DNA from: a bacterium HR30
Lineage (GTDB): Bacteria > Desulfobacterota > Binatia > HRBIN30
Length of the DNA: 51,568 nucleotides
Assembly (NCBI GenBank): GCA_002898795.1
Contig: BEIG01000007.1
Span: forward strand, 1 to 51,568
Reading direction: 5' to 3'
Under the pieces are notes generated by a model. It saw nothing but the letters and a program-made list of their open reading frames with translations, was not told the origin of the DNA and made no database searches. Both the position numbers and the translations under genes were made by a program. Positions within the stretch are counted from its first letter, which is position 1; the number at the start of each line of letters is the position of its first letter. Shown here one piece after another: positions 18,250 to 26,820 of the stretch.

Positions 18250-19340
18250 TGGAAGGTGCGCTGAAATGCGGAGACAGTTCGACCAGGCGTTCTCCACACT
18301 CCGAGAGTGCAAGTACGCCCGGGAACTTCGACGGATCTGGGGTTGGCGTTTTGTCGCCGAGCCTTATGCACGAAGGGCCCGCACGAAACGACGCACCGTT
18401 CCACGATTCGCCGGATCTCTCGGTGATTGTGCCTGTTTACAACGAGGCTGACAACTTACCATTCCTCCACGAGCGCCTAACCCGAACGCTCGTAAGCTGC
18501 GGGCGCTCTTACGAAATCTGTTATGTCGATGATGGCAGCACCGACGGTTCGCTCCGCTGGCTTCTCCGCTGTGCGTCGCACGACCACCATGTTCGAGTGG
18601 TCGAGCTCAAGGCCAATGTGGGACAACATGCCGCAGTCATGGCGGGTTTCGCGGTGGCCCGTGGAGAAGTTGTCGTTACACTAGATGCGGACTTGCAAAA
18701 CCCGCCGGAAGAGATACCGCGGCTACTCGGTACGTTGGATCGCGGTTTCGATGTCGTGGCCGGCCGGCGAGGGACGCGCAACGATCCTTGGAGCCGGGTG
18801 GTGGCCTCGGTAGGGGCGAATCAGCTGGTCCGGCTCATGACGGGCACCTCTCTGACCGACCACGGCTGCATGCTGCGGGCTTACCGGCGAGGTGTGGTCG
18901 ATGCAGTCCTGGGGCGCAACGACCTGCGGGCGTTCGTCCCTGTGCTGGCAAACGCCGTGGCGCGGAGAACGACAGAAGTTCCGGTAGCTCATGCCCCCCG
19001 CTGGCGAGGGGAGTCGAAGTATTCTGCGCTCGGATTGGTACGCCTTCTGTGCGCGTTGTTTGTGAGTACGTTGCCTCTTGCGGTGCGGCGGTTGCGCTGG
19101 TGCGGTGCGGTGGCAATGCTGAGTGGTGTGGCCGTGGCCGGTGTGATTGCTCTTCGCCCGGTCGCCGCAGCGGGCGACGTTAGCGGATGGGTCAAGTGGT
19201 GCGGATCTGCCTTGATCTATGGCGGGCTTTTGCTCGTCTCGTTGTCTTTTTTGCTTTCGCTTGGATCTCGGGTTCGTACGCAAGGGAAGCGTAAGCCCGC
19301 CGACCTGATTCGTGCCGTGCACCAGTGGGCCCTCGAATGA
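18249..19340 (+). CDS. arnC: ArnC-like undecaprenyl-phosphate aminosugar transferase (GT2)
   Basis: A GT2 enzyme that loads a sugar on undecaprenyl phosphate on the cytoplasmic face. The core begins at SVIVPVYNEAD and shows DDGSTDGS, VGQHAAVMAGF, LDADLQNPPEEIPRL, DHGCMLRAYRR and GESKYS, a near textbook ArnC series; two C-terminal membrane helices follow. The N-terminus is about 40 residues longer than usual if the ATG at 18249 is used; an ATG at 18366 would give the normal length. I chose 18249 because it overlaps the pump's stop codon. ArnC normally transfers 4-formamido-arabinose for lipid A modification. Confidence 0.88.
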   Translation: MEGALKCGDSSTRRSPHSESASTPGNFDGSGVGVLSPSLMHEGPARNDAPFHDSPDLSVIVPVYNEADNLPFLHERLTRTLVSCGRSYEICYVDDGSTDGSLRWLLRCASHDHHVRVVELKANVGQHAAVMAGFAVARGEVVVTLDADLQNPPEEIPRLLGTLDRGFDVVAGRRGTRNDPWSRVVASVGANQLVRLMTGTSLTDHGCMLRAYRRGVVDAVLGRNDLRAFVPVLANAVARRTTEVPVAHAPRWRGESKYSALGLVRLLCALFVSTLPLAVRRLRWCGAVAMLSGVAVAGVIALRPVAAAGDVSGWVKWCGSALIYGGLLLVSLSFLLSLGSRVRTQGKRKPADLIRAVHQWALE

Positions 19341-19346
19341 ACCGTG

Positions 19347-20270
19347 ATGCGTAGTGTCGTCTTTGCCTATCACGATATTGGGTACGTTTGTTTGGAAGAG
19401 CTCGTGCGGTTGGGCAGCGAGGTCTCGTTGGTGATTACTCACGAGGATGATCCCACAGAAAATATTTGGTTCCGCTCGGTCGCAAAGCTCGCTGGCCGGC
19501 TTGGGCTTCCGGTGTTTGCGCCAGTGGACGTCAATACCCCTGCCTGGATCGAGCGTGTGGCCAGTTGTCGCCCCAACTTCTTGTTTTCTTTTTACTACCG
19601 AAAGTTGCTGCGGCGGGACTTCTTGGAAATCCCTACGCACGGGGCACTGAATCTGCACGGATCGTTACTGCCGCGTTACCGTGGTCGATGCCCTGTGAAC
19701 TGGGTCATTATTCACGACGAAAAAGAGACGGGCGTCACTCTTCACTACATGACAGAGAAACCGGACGCGGGCGATATCGTCGCTCAGCGAGCTGTACCGA
19801 TCGATGATACGGATACGGCTCTCTCCGTCTACGGCAAGCTCACAGAGATTGCACCGGTTGTTTTGCGGGAGGTGTACCCGTTACTGTGCGCGGGGAAAGC
19901 GCCTCGCATTCCGCAGAATCACGGGCAAGCAACGTACTTTGGTGGGCGTCGCCCCGAGGATGGACGGATCGATTGGCGACGTTCGGCGCGGGAAGTGTTC
20001 AACTTGGTGCGCGCAGTCACGCGCCCTTACCCGGGGGCCTTTGCCGTTTGGCGTGGGAAGGAACTGAAGGTGTGGAGAGCGTCGATTGCTGCGTGTTCTC
20101 AAAGCAGCGGCTTGCCAGGTGTGGTATTGCAAGCAACGCCGACCTTGATGGTGCAGTGCGGGTGCGGTGCTGTCGTGTTGGAGGAGGTGCAATTTGATTC
20201 TGCCATGCCCTGTCCCGGAAGCGTTTGGGCCAGCCGACATGGGATCGATGTGGGAGACCAACTGCAATGA
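19347..20270 (+). CDS. arnA: ArnA-type formyltransferase (separate N-terminal ArnA domain)
   Basis: A 307-residue methionyl-tRNA-formyltransferase-like enzyme closely resembling the N-terminal half of ArnA. FAYHDIG at the start, FSFYYR, and the catalytic set N102, H104 (LNLHGSLLP) and D140 (PDAGDIV) fall at the same positions as in E. coli ArnA. In ArnA this domain N-formylates UDP-4-amino-arabinose with 10-formyltetrahydrofolate. The ATG at 19347 is preferred over a GTG three bases earlier. Here the domain is a stand-alone gene; the decarboxylase half follows with an ATGA overlap. Confidence 0.9.
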   Translation: MRSVVFAYHDIGYVCLEELVRLGSEVSLVITHEDDPTENIWFRSVAKLAGRLGLPVFAPVDVNTPAWIERVASCRPNFLFSFYYRKLLRRDFLEIPTHGALNLHGSLLPRYRGRCPVNWVIIHDEKETGVTLHYMTEKPDAGDIVAQRAVPIDDTDTALSVYGKLTEIAPVVLREVYPLLCAGKAPRIPQNHGQATYFGGRRPEDGRIDWRRSAREVFNLVRAVTRPYPGAFAVWRGKELKVWRASIAACSQSSGLPGVVLQATPTLMVQCGCGAVVLEEVQFDSAMPCPGSVWASRHGIDVGDQLQ

Positions 20271-21265
20271 GAGTGCTGATTACGGGTGGTGCGGGATTCG
20301 TCGGGTCGCATTTGGCCGAAGCATTTTTACAGAGAGGCGACGAGGTGACGGTGCTCGATGCAGGTACGGACCATAAAGTGTGCCACCTGCTGGCCCAGCC
20401 CCGATTTCGTTTCGTGCGAGGTAGTGTGCTGGACAACAAGGTGCTGGATTGGCTCGTGGGTGAAGCGGATTTGATTTACCACCTAGCGGCTGTGGTTGGT
20501 GTGGAACACTACGTTTCCAATCCTCTGAAGGTTCTGCAGGTGAATGTCAACGGAACCCAAAACGTACTCCGGGCAGCTTTCGGTCACGGATGCAAGGTGG
20601 TTTTCGGCTCGACTTCCGAGGTGTACGGCCGTAACGGCCGCGTCCCTTGGGGCGAGGATGATGACCGGGTGCTGGGCTCGACGCGGGTGGACCGTTGGTG
20701 TTACGCGACGTCGAAAGCCGTTGGGGAACACTTTTGTTTTGCCTACCACCGGTTGGGCTTGCCGGTAACCGTTTTGCGATTTTTCAACGTTTACGGTCCT
20801 CGGCTGGACTCACTCTGCAGTGGCCGGGTCGTATCGGTTTTCTTAGGTCAGGCCTTGCGTCAGGAGCCAATCACGGTGACCGGAGACGGAACTCAGACCC
20901 GCTGCTTTACCTACATTGCCGATTGTATTCGTGCGACGGTAGCGGCCGGCGTGCAAACGGGAACCGAGGGGGAAATCTTCAACATCGGTACGGACGTGGA
21001 GACGAAAATTGTTGACCTTGCGCGTTTGATCGTGAAGCTGACCGGCTCCTGCTCGGAAATCCGATTCGTGTCCCATGCCGAGCTGTACGGATCCCGTTAC
21101 GAGGATGTTCCACGCCGTGTTCCCGATGTGTCGAAGATGCGGAAGATCCTGAGGGTCGAGGCCATGACTCCTCTGGCAGAGGGTTTGCGGCACACGATCG
21201 CATGGTTCCGAGCACAGGGTGTAGAGCAAACTGGCGCCGCCGTAGGCTATGCGTTTGGGTCTTAA
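20267..21265 (+). CDS. arnA: NAD-dependent UDP-glucuronate decarboxylase/epimerase (ArnA C-terminal-like)
   Basis: A 332-residue extended SDR. The NAD motif GGAGFVGS is at 7-14; S115-T116-S117-E118 in GSTSEVYG, Y146-x3-K150 and R212 in TRCFTY match the catalytic positions E434, Y463, K467 and R619 of the ArnA decarboxylase. The YGPRLDS segment also resembles ArnA. The likely reaction is oxidation of UDP-glucuronate at C4 and decarboxylation to the 4-keto-pentose; a plain nucleotide-sugar epimerase/dehydratase is possible. It overlaps its neighbours on both sides (4 and 17 bases). Confidence 0.85.
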   Translation: MRVLITGGAGFVGSHLAEAFLQRGDEVTVLDAGTDHKVCHLLAQPRFRFVRGSVLDNKVLDWLVGEADLIYHLAAVVGVEHYVSNPLKVLQVNVNGTQNVLRAAFGHGCKVVFGSTSEVYGRNGRVPWGEDDDRVLGSTRVDRWCYATSKAVGEHFCFAYHRLGLPVTVLRFFNVYGPRLDSLCSGRVVSVFLGQALRQEPITVTGDGTQTRCFTYIADCIRATVAAGVQTGTEGEIFNIGTDVETKIVDLARLIVKLTGSCSEIRFVSHAELYGSRYEDVPRRVPDVSKMRKILRVEAMTPLAEGLRHTIAWFRAQGVEQTGAAVGYAFGS

Positions 21266-22139
21266 AGTCGACGTCTGCACTTACGCGGGAATGCGGGCCG
21301 GGGTGCCAAATCTCCTGCGTTTGTTCGACCGTCTGAACATTCGAGCGAGTTTCTTTGTGGCTGTAGGGCCCGACCACTCGGGCCGTGCCCTTCGGCGTGT
21401 GTTCCGCTCGGGATTTCTGGAAAAAATGTGGCGCACGCGTGCCGTGAAGACCTACGGCTGGCGAACTTTGCTTTACGGCACAGTGCTGCCTGCGCCCCAT
21501 GTCGGAAGGCGTTGTGCCGGGCTTCTCCGAGAGATTGTGGCGGCGGGTCACGAACTGGCGGTGCACGGATACGACCATGTACGCTGGCAGGACCGTTTAC
21601 CGAACCTCACCCACGAGGAAATTTCTGCCGAGCTTCGCCGAGCGTGGGATGTCGTGAGCAGCGCTACGGGTACCATCGTTCGAGCTTTTGGGGCGCCAGG
21701 CTGGCAGTGCACGAAAACTAGCTTGTGGTGCGAGGAGAGCCTCGGGCTTCTTTATCGGAGTGATACACGTGGACGTTGCCCTTACTACATCGTGACGAAT
21801 GGGGAGGTGTTGCCGACTCTGGAAATCCCGACCACGCTACTAACATTGGATGAAACATGGGGCGTCATCAGCCACGATGAAAATCGGCTCTGCCGTTGGT
21901 ACGTGCGCCAGTTGCAACCCGACGTTAACGTGTACACGGCGCACGCGGAGATGGAGGGGCGTGACTACGGCGGTTTTTTGCGCTCGCTGCTAGAAGCCGC
22001 CCTTGCCGAAGGGGTCCAGGTCGGGCGTTTGGATCAATGGGTCGGCGATTACTCGGCCGCTCCTCGGTGCCGCCTGCGAATTGGTACCGTGCCAGGGCGG
22101 GCAGGTACGGTGGCTTTGCAAGGAGAGCCCGTTGACTGA
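21249..22139 (+). CDS. arnD: ArnD-like polysaccharide deacetylase family deformylase
   Basis: A 296-residue NodB-fold hydrolase very close to ArnD: VGPD-x2-GR, the KMWRT...YGW block, H105-x4-H110 in VHGYDH, and H232 in YTAHAEMEG. ArnD removes the formyl group from undecaprenyl-phosphate 4-formamido-arabinose. The first catalytic aspartate (D8) is kept, but the second acidic residue of the usual DVD motif is a cysteine (C10). The start overlaps the decarboxylase gene by 17 bases, and an AAGGAGAG site inside its end serves the next gene. Confidence 0.88.
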   Translation: MRLGLKVDVCTYAGMRAGVPNLLRLFDRLNIRASFFVAVGPDHSGRALRRVFRSGFLEKMWRTRAVKTYGWRTLLYGTVLPAPHVGRRCAGLLREIVAAGHELAVHGYDHVRWQDRLPNLTHEEISAELRRAWDVVSSATGTIVRAFGAPGWQCTKTSLWCEESLGLLYRSDTRGRCPYYIVTNGEVLPTLEIPTTLLTLDETWGVISHDENRLCRWYVRQLQPDVNVYTAHAEMEGRDYGGFLRSLLEAALAEGVQVGRLDQWVGDYSAAPRCRLRIGTVPGRAGTVALQGEPVD

Positions 22140-23841
22140 GGCAGCTCCTGTACTGAGTCGGTCGCCGGCACCGCACATGGCTTGGCGCAGTCGTGTGAGC
22201 TCGCCTTGGGTCGCGTGGGTTTGCTTGGCCGTGGGAGCAACCACCGCGTTTTTCTCTACTTTGAACGCAAGCCCTCTCATCGAGCCCGACGAGCCAAGGT
22301 ATGCGGAGATCGCCCGCGAGATGATCGTGCGGGCAGATTGGGTGACGCCCACGCTGAATTTCGTCAAATATTTCGAGAAGCCCCCGTTGGTGTACTGGCT
22401 CGTGGCCACGAACCTGATGTTGTTCGGCCAACACGAATGGGCTGTGCGGCTGTGGTCGGCTCTGTTCGGCTTGCTCGGAGTTGCGTGCACGGGCTTGATC
22501 GCTGCAAGGATGTTCAACCCGAGGACGGGCCTTTTGTCCGCCGCGATTTTGGCCACCATGCCGCTGTACTTTGGTTTAAGCCAGGTCGTAAGTCCGGATA
22601 TGCCCCTGGCTGCTTTGTGTACGGCCTGTCTAACTTTGGCATGGTTGAGCTTTTCCCGTTGGCCAGCGCGCTCGCCGGTGCTGGCTTCGTTGTTTTGGAG
22701 CTCGTTGGCGCTTGGCATCCTAGCGAAGGGTCCGGTGGCGCTGGTGCTTGTCTGGGGTGTCATCGCGGCGTACTCGCTTTTTTCACGGAGGTGGGACGTT
22801 TGGCGTACTTTGTTCTGGGGCCCGGCATTACTGCTCTTCGTCGTCGTTGCTGCCCCGTGGTTTGTCCTCGTCGGTTGGCGTAACCCTGAGTTCCTGCCGT
22901 TCTTTTTCGTGGAGCAACACGTGGTACGATATCTTGACCCGTGGGAGCACCGGCAGAACTTTTGGTTTTACCTCCCAATTTTGTTACTCGGCACGTTTCC
23001 GTGGTGGCTGGTGGGCCTGATGAAAGCGTGGCGTCTAGGTGCTTTGGGGCAAGCGGGAGCTTACAGGGCGAGTGCAGAATCGATTTTTTTGTACGCCTGG
23101 TTCGGGGTCGTGTTTTTGTTTTTTTCCGCGTCTGGCTCGAAACTCGGGACCTACATTTTGCCGGCGTTGCCTCCGCTTGCGATCTTGTTCGCGCGTGTCA
23201 TGGGTGTTGGCGCCGGTGGAGTGGACCGTGAAATGTACCAAGCAACGGCGGTGGCCTCGGTAGCGATCGGGTTAGCAATGTTCGCCGCCGCCCGGCTGGC
23301 GCCTGTGCTGTCGAGCCATCATCGCGCGCAGCTCCTGCCGCCGGCGCTTGCCCTCGGTGCATTCGTGTGCATCACGGGCGGAGGGCTACTTTGGATGGCA
23401 GCGCGTCGCTTCCAGAGGTGGCCATGGTTACCCCTTGTTACGTTGCTCGCATTTTTGTGGCTTCTCGAGACGGTTACGTTCGCGAACCGTTCCATCGCCG
23501 AGCACTACACGCCCTTGGCTGTAGCCATTCGAGAACACTGGCAGCCGGAAGATCGGATCGTTTTGTACCGCCACTACACCCAGGGGATTCCATATTACAC
23601 GGGCCAGCGGGTGATTGTGGTGGGCTCTTGGGGCGAGCTCGATTTTGGCCGCCGTCAAGAAAACCATTCGGACTACTTTTGGCCAGATGACGAACGGCTC
23701 GTCGGAGAGTGGGCCTCAGGGAAGAGGATGTTCCTCGTTTTGAATCGCTCAGATTTCGGGAGGCTAGCGCCTAGCTTGCGTCCTCCCCCGCGTGAGTTGG
23801 CTCGATTTCGGAAAAAACTGGTTGTGACGAACTTCGAATGA
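22132..23841 (+). CDS. arnT: ArnT-like lipid A aminosugar transferase (GT83, GT-C fold)
   Basis: A 569-residue integral membrane GT-C glycosyltransferase. The first periplasmic loop carries D53-E54 in EPDEPRYAEIAREM, and a little further on a KYFEKPPLVYW segment, both diagnostic of ArnT-type enzymes. About 11-13 membrane helices precede a short soluble C-terminal domain. ArnT moves 4-amino-arabinose from undecaprenyl phosphate to lipid A on the periplasmic side. The TTG at 22132 has an AAGGAGAG site six bases upstream; an ATG at 22177 is the alternative. The next gene starts in the ATGA overlap. Confidence 0.87.
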   Translation: MTEAAPVLSRSPAPHMAWRSRVSSPWVAWVCLAVGATTAFFSTLNASPLIEPDEPRYAEIAREMIVRADWVTPTLNFVKYFEKPPLVYWLVATNLMLFGQHEWAVRLWSALFGLLGVACTGLIAARMFNPRTGLLSAAILATMPLYFGLSQVVSPDMPLAALCTACLTLAWLSFSRWPARSPVLASLFWSSLALGILAKGPVALVLVWGVIAAYSLFSRRWDVWRTLFWGPALLLFVVVAAPWFVLVGWRNPEFLPFFFVEQHVVRYLDPWEHRQNFWFYLPILLLGTFPWWLVGLMKAWRLGALGQAGAYRASAESIFLYAWFGVVFLFFSASGSKLGTYILPALPPLAILFARVMGVGAGGVDREMYQATAVASVAIGLAMFAAARLAPVLSSHHRAQLLPPALALGAFVCITGGGLLWMAARRFQRWPWLPLVTLLAFLWLLETVTFANRSIAEHYTPLAVAIREHWQPEDRIVLYRHYTQGIPYYTGQRVIVVGSWGELDFGRRQENHSDYFWPDDERLVGEWASGKRMFLVLNRSDFGRLAPSLRPPPRELARFRKKLVVTNFE

Positions 23842-25652
23842 CTTCAGAGTCTGCTGGTAGCGGAGAGAGCAGAGAGCATTTGGTGGCTACGCCCGAACCG
23901 TCGATACGACCGGCAGATTCCGGCTGGCCGATTCGGCGATGGGTCGAGTTGGGGCTCGCACTGGTTATCGTCACAGCAATGTGGTGGCCCCTGACTTGGT
24001 GGCGGCTCGGGGCAGCGCCGTTTCACACCAAGGGTGAGCCACGGGAAGCACTCGTGGTCTGGGAGATGACTCACGGAGGCGGTTGGATTTTGCCCCGGCG
24101 CAACGGCACAGAGATTCCTTCGAAGCCCCCCATGTTTCACTGGCTGGGGGCATTGGCGAGCTGGGTATCCGGTCGGACGGATGAAGGCACCGTGCGGATG
24201 CCTTCAGCTTTGGCTTCGCTGCTGGGTTTATATGGCGTGGTGTTGGCCGGCAGCGCTTGGTGGTCGGTCAGGGCAGGAATGTTCTCTGCCTTCGTGCTGG
24301 CGACGTCGTTCGAATGGACTCGTGCCGCGACCAATGCGCGAGTGGACATGGTACTTACACTCGGCTTGGAAGCCAGCCTGCTAGCGCTTCTTTTCTTTTG
24401 GCGCAGCCGCAAGGTGGTTTGGTTGGCTGTGCTATACCCGGCAATGGCTTGGGCTGTACTGGCGAAGGGTCCGGTGGGAGTTGCCCTTCCGGCTCTGGTG
24501 ACGATCGGATTGTTAGCGACAACCTGGAATGCCAACGCGTTTCACACCGGGCACTGGCGAGAGGTAGTGGACTGGCCAGCATTGCGAGAGTTGCGTCCGC
24601 TGCGCGGATTGGCATTCGTCGCTGCCGTGGCGGGGGCATGGTATGTGGCGGCACTGTACGAAGGGGGTTGGGCATTTTTCCGCAAGCAGATTCTGGCGGA
24701 AAATATTTTCACCTTCGTGCACGACCCTGACTGGGGCGGCGGACACCGGCACGGATTGTTGTATCTTCCGGTCCAATGGTTCTTGGGCTCTCTGCCTTGG
24801 TCGCTGCTGTGGCCGGTCGTTGCCCTGGATGTTTGGCGGCGCCGGCGGATGCTTGGCCGAAGCGACCCATTGGTCGGACTCATGATTTGGATTGCGGTCG
24901 TGTTCTTGTTTTACGAGTTTGCCGCGAGCAAGCGAGGCGTTTATTTGCTCGCGCTCTACCCGGCGGTAGCACTGTTCTGTGGATGGTGGTGGTCGGAGCT
25001 CTCCGACCTTGAACCCAGTTGGGGGGAGAGATGGCGTACCGTCTTGGCTTACGGGGCCCACGCTTTCAGTGCGGTGCTCGCAGCGGCATTGGCAGGCTTG
25101 GGTGCGGTCAAACTCGGGTTAAGTCTGGGCTGGATCGAGCTGAGCGGAGGTGCGTCGGAGGCGTGGAGGCTGCTTTTGGGTGTTGCGCAAAGGGCTGTTT
25201 CTGGGGCTACGCTGATCAGTGGCGTCGGCTGTATCGTCTTGTGGTGGTGGACTGGTCGGGCACTGCAAGAACAAAAGTGGAGGCGGTCGCTACTCTTGGT
25301 ATTTTTCGCGACCTGGACTGTGGCCGTAACAGTGCGCTCTTGGTGGTTACCAGCGTTTGCGCAGCAAGTGACGTTGCGCGACTTTATGGCGGCGGTGCGT
25401 GCCGCGAGCGGCAGCGAACCGGTTTACTTTTGGGGCATATTTGATTACCAAGCGGTGTACTACTTTTACGGACACATCCCCTTGCTGGGTGCGGATGGCT
25501 TAGAATCCGCTCCAGCATTTTTGTTGGTGGATCGGGAAGCATGGGTCAATCCGGCGAGCAAACTGAGAACACTGTATGAAGAGGTGCCACTGAACTTGGC
25601 TCATGGGGAAGCTCGGCGGCGACTCGTGTTGCTGAGGCGCAAGGCATCCTGA
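23838..25652 (+). CDS. Second ArnT-like GT-C membrane glycosyltransferase
   Basis: A 604-residue multi-pass glycosyltransferase of the PMT/ArnT superfamily. An extra cytoplasmic leader (about 1-35) precedes the first helix. The periplasmic loop has TKGEPREALVVWEM with E67, followed by IPSKPPMFHW; the aspartate of the DE pair in its neighbour is a glycine here, which puts it in a related but distinct subfamily. It probably transfers a polyprenyl-linked sugar to lipid A or a core/surface acceptor. ATG overlaps the preceding stop codon. Confidence 0.82.
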   Translation: MTSESAGSGESREHLVATPEPSIRPADSGWPIRRWVELGLALVIVTAMWWPLTWWRLGAAPFHTKGEPREALVVWEMTHGGGWILPRRNGTEIPSKPPMFHWLGALASWVSGRTDEGTVRMPSALASLLGLYGVVLAGSAWWSVRAGMFSAFVLATSFEWTRAATNARVDMVLTLGLEASLLALLFFWRSRKVVWLAVLYPAMAWAVLAKGPVGVALPALVTIGLLATTWNANAFHTGHWREVVDWPALRELRPLRGLAFVAAVAGAWYVAALYEGGWAFFRKQILAENIFTFVHDPDWGGGHRHGLLYLPVQWFLGSLPWSLLWPVVALDVWRRRRMLGRSDPLVGLMIWIAVVFLFYEFAASKRGVYLLALYPAVALFCGWWWSELSDLEPSWGERWRTVLAYGAHAFSAVLAAALAGLGAVKLGLSLGWIELSGGASEAWRLLLGVAQRAVSGATLISGVGCIVLWWWTGRALQEQKWRRSLLLVFFATWTVAVTVRSWWLPAFAQQVTLRDFMAAVRAASGSEPVYFWGIFDYQAVYYFYGHIPLLGADGLESAPAFLLVDREAWVNPASKLRTLYEEVPLNLAHGEARRRLVLLRRKAS

Positions 25653-25692
25653 GGAAGGCGTGGCTCGGACCACGGTGTGCGGAGGTTCATAG

Positions 25693-26808
25693 ATGGCCGG
25701 CTCTGTACAAGTGCCGTTGTTAGACCTGAAGCGAGAATACGAACTCATCCGCGAAGAGCTCCATGCGGAATGGGGGCGGGTGTTCGAGCGCATGCATTTG
25801 CTCAAGGGGGAGAATACCCTTGCGTTCGAGCGGGAAATCGCCCGTTATGTCGGCACCGCTCACGCGGTGGGGGTGGCCTCGGGTACCGACGCGTTGTTGT
25901 TAGCGATGCGTGCTTTGGGGATCGGGCCGGGAGACGAGGTCGTGTTGCACGCGAACGCGTTTGTCGCAGCCCTGGAAGCGGTGCACCACAATGGCGCGAC
26001 ACCCGTGCTCGTGGACGTGGCTGCGGAAGACTTTGGTCCGGACCCCGCTCAAGTTGCTCATGCAGTCAGTGAGCGCACAAAAGCTATCGTGGTGGTGCAT
26101 CTTTACGGTTTTCCGGTTCCTCTCGATCCGATTGTCCAGCTTTGCAGCAAGCAGGGGATTGCGCTCATCGAAGATTGCTCGCATGCCCATGGTGCTCGCT
26201 GGAACGGGCAGCACGTGGGAAGCTTTGGCCGGGTGGGATGTTTTAGCGCGGGTGTCGTGAAAAATTTAGCTGCCTACGGTGATGCGGGGTTTGTGACCAC
26301 GAACGAAGCCTCTCTCGCGGAGAAAGTACGGCTGTTGCAAGCCCACGGCCAAGCGCGAAAGAACGAACATCAGCTGTACGGATTCAACAGCCGTTTAGAT
26401 GAATTGCAGGCGGCCGTATTACGAGTGAAACTGCGTTACTTGGACAAGCGCAATGCTCGGCGAAGGGCGATTGCAGCGTTTTACCGGGAACGCTTCGCTG
26501 GGCTGCCCGTTACCCTACCCGCGGAGTCTGAGCATAGCGTGTGTGTGTACCACCAGTTTGTCTTGCGAACGGAACACCGTGATGCCCTGCAAAGCCACCT
26601 CAAGAACGCGGGGGTTGACACTGGGATTCACTACCCGGTTCCTTTGCACCGTCAACCGGCTTGGCAGGCGCACTACTTTGGGAAATACTCCTTCCCGCGG
26701 GCCGAGCGGTATGCAGCCGAGCTTTTGTCGATTCCTGTGTTTCCGGAGCTTTCGGATGCCGAGGTAGAACACGTTGCTTCGGCCGTACGTGGTTTTTTCC
26801 TCCGATGA
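25693..26808 (+). CDS. DegT/DnrJ/EryC1/StrS sugar aminotransferase
   Basis: A 371-residue PLP-dependent aminotransferase of nucleotide sugars. SGTDAL at 63-68 binds the phosphate, D161 in IEDCSHAHGA contacts the pyridine nitrogen, and K190 in GVVKNLAAYGDAG is the Schiff-base lysine. These motifs are closer to the GnnB/WbpE/QdtB type (3-amino sugars) than to ArnB, which has an SATAG motif and KNITCAEGG. Still, it is the only aminotransferase in the cluster and may fill the ArnB role. A Gfo/Idh/MocA gene two positions away is the common partner for 3-amination. Confidence 0.9.
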   Translation: MAGSVQVPLLDLKREYELIREELHAEWGRVFERMHLLKGENTLAFEREIARYVGTAHAVGVASGTDALLLAMRALGIGPGDEVVLHANAFVAALEAVHHNGATPVLVDVAAEDFGPDPAQVAHAVSERTKAIVVVHLYGFPVPLDPIVQLCSKQGIALIEDCSHAHGARWNGQHVGSFGRVGCFSAGVVKNLAAYGDAGFVTTNEASLAEKVRLLQAHGQARKNEHQLYGFNSRLDELQAAVLRVKLRYLDKRNARRRAIAAFYRERFAGLPVTLPAESEHSVCVYHQFVLRTEHRDALQSHLKNAGVDTGIHYPVPLHRQPAWQAHYFGKYSFPRAERYAAELLSIPVFPELSDAEVEHVASAVRGFFLR

Positions 26809-26820
26809 AGAAAAGGGGAA

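Noticed and set aside
25693-26808. Calling the aminotransferase ArnB
   Set aside because: The lysine-region and phosphate-binding motifs fit the SGTDAL group rather than ArnB, so the symbol was withheld.
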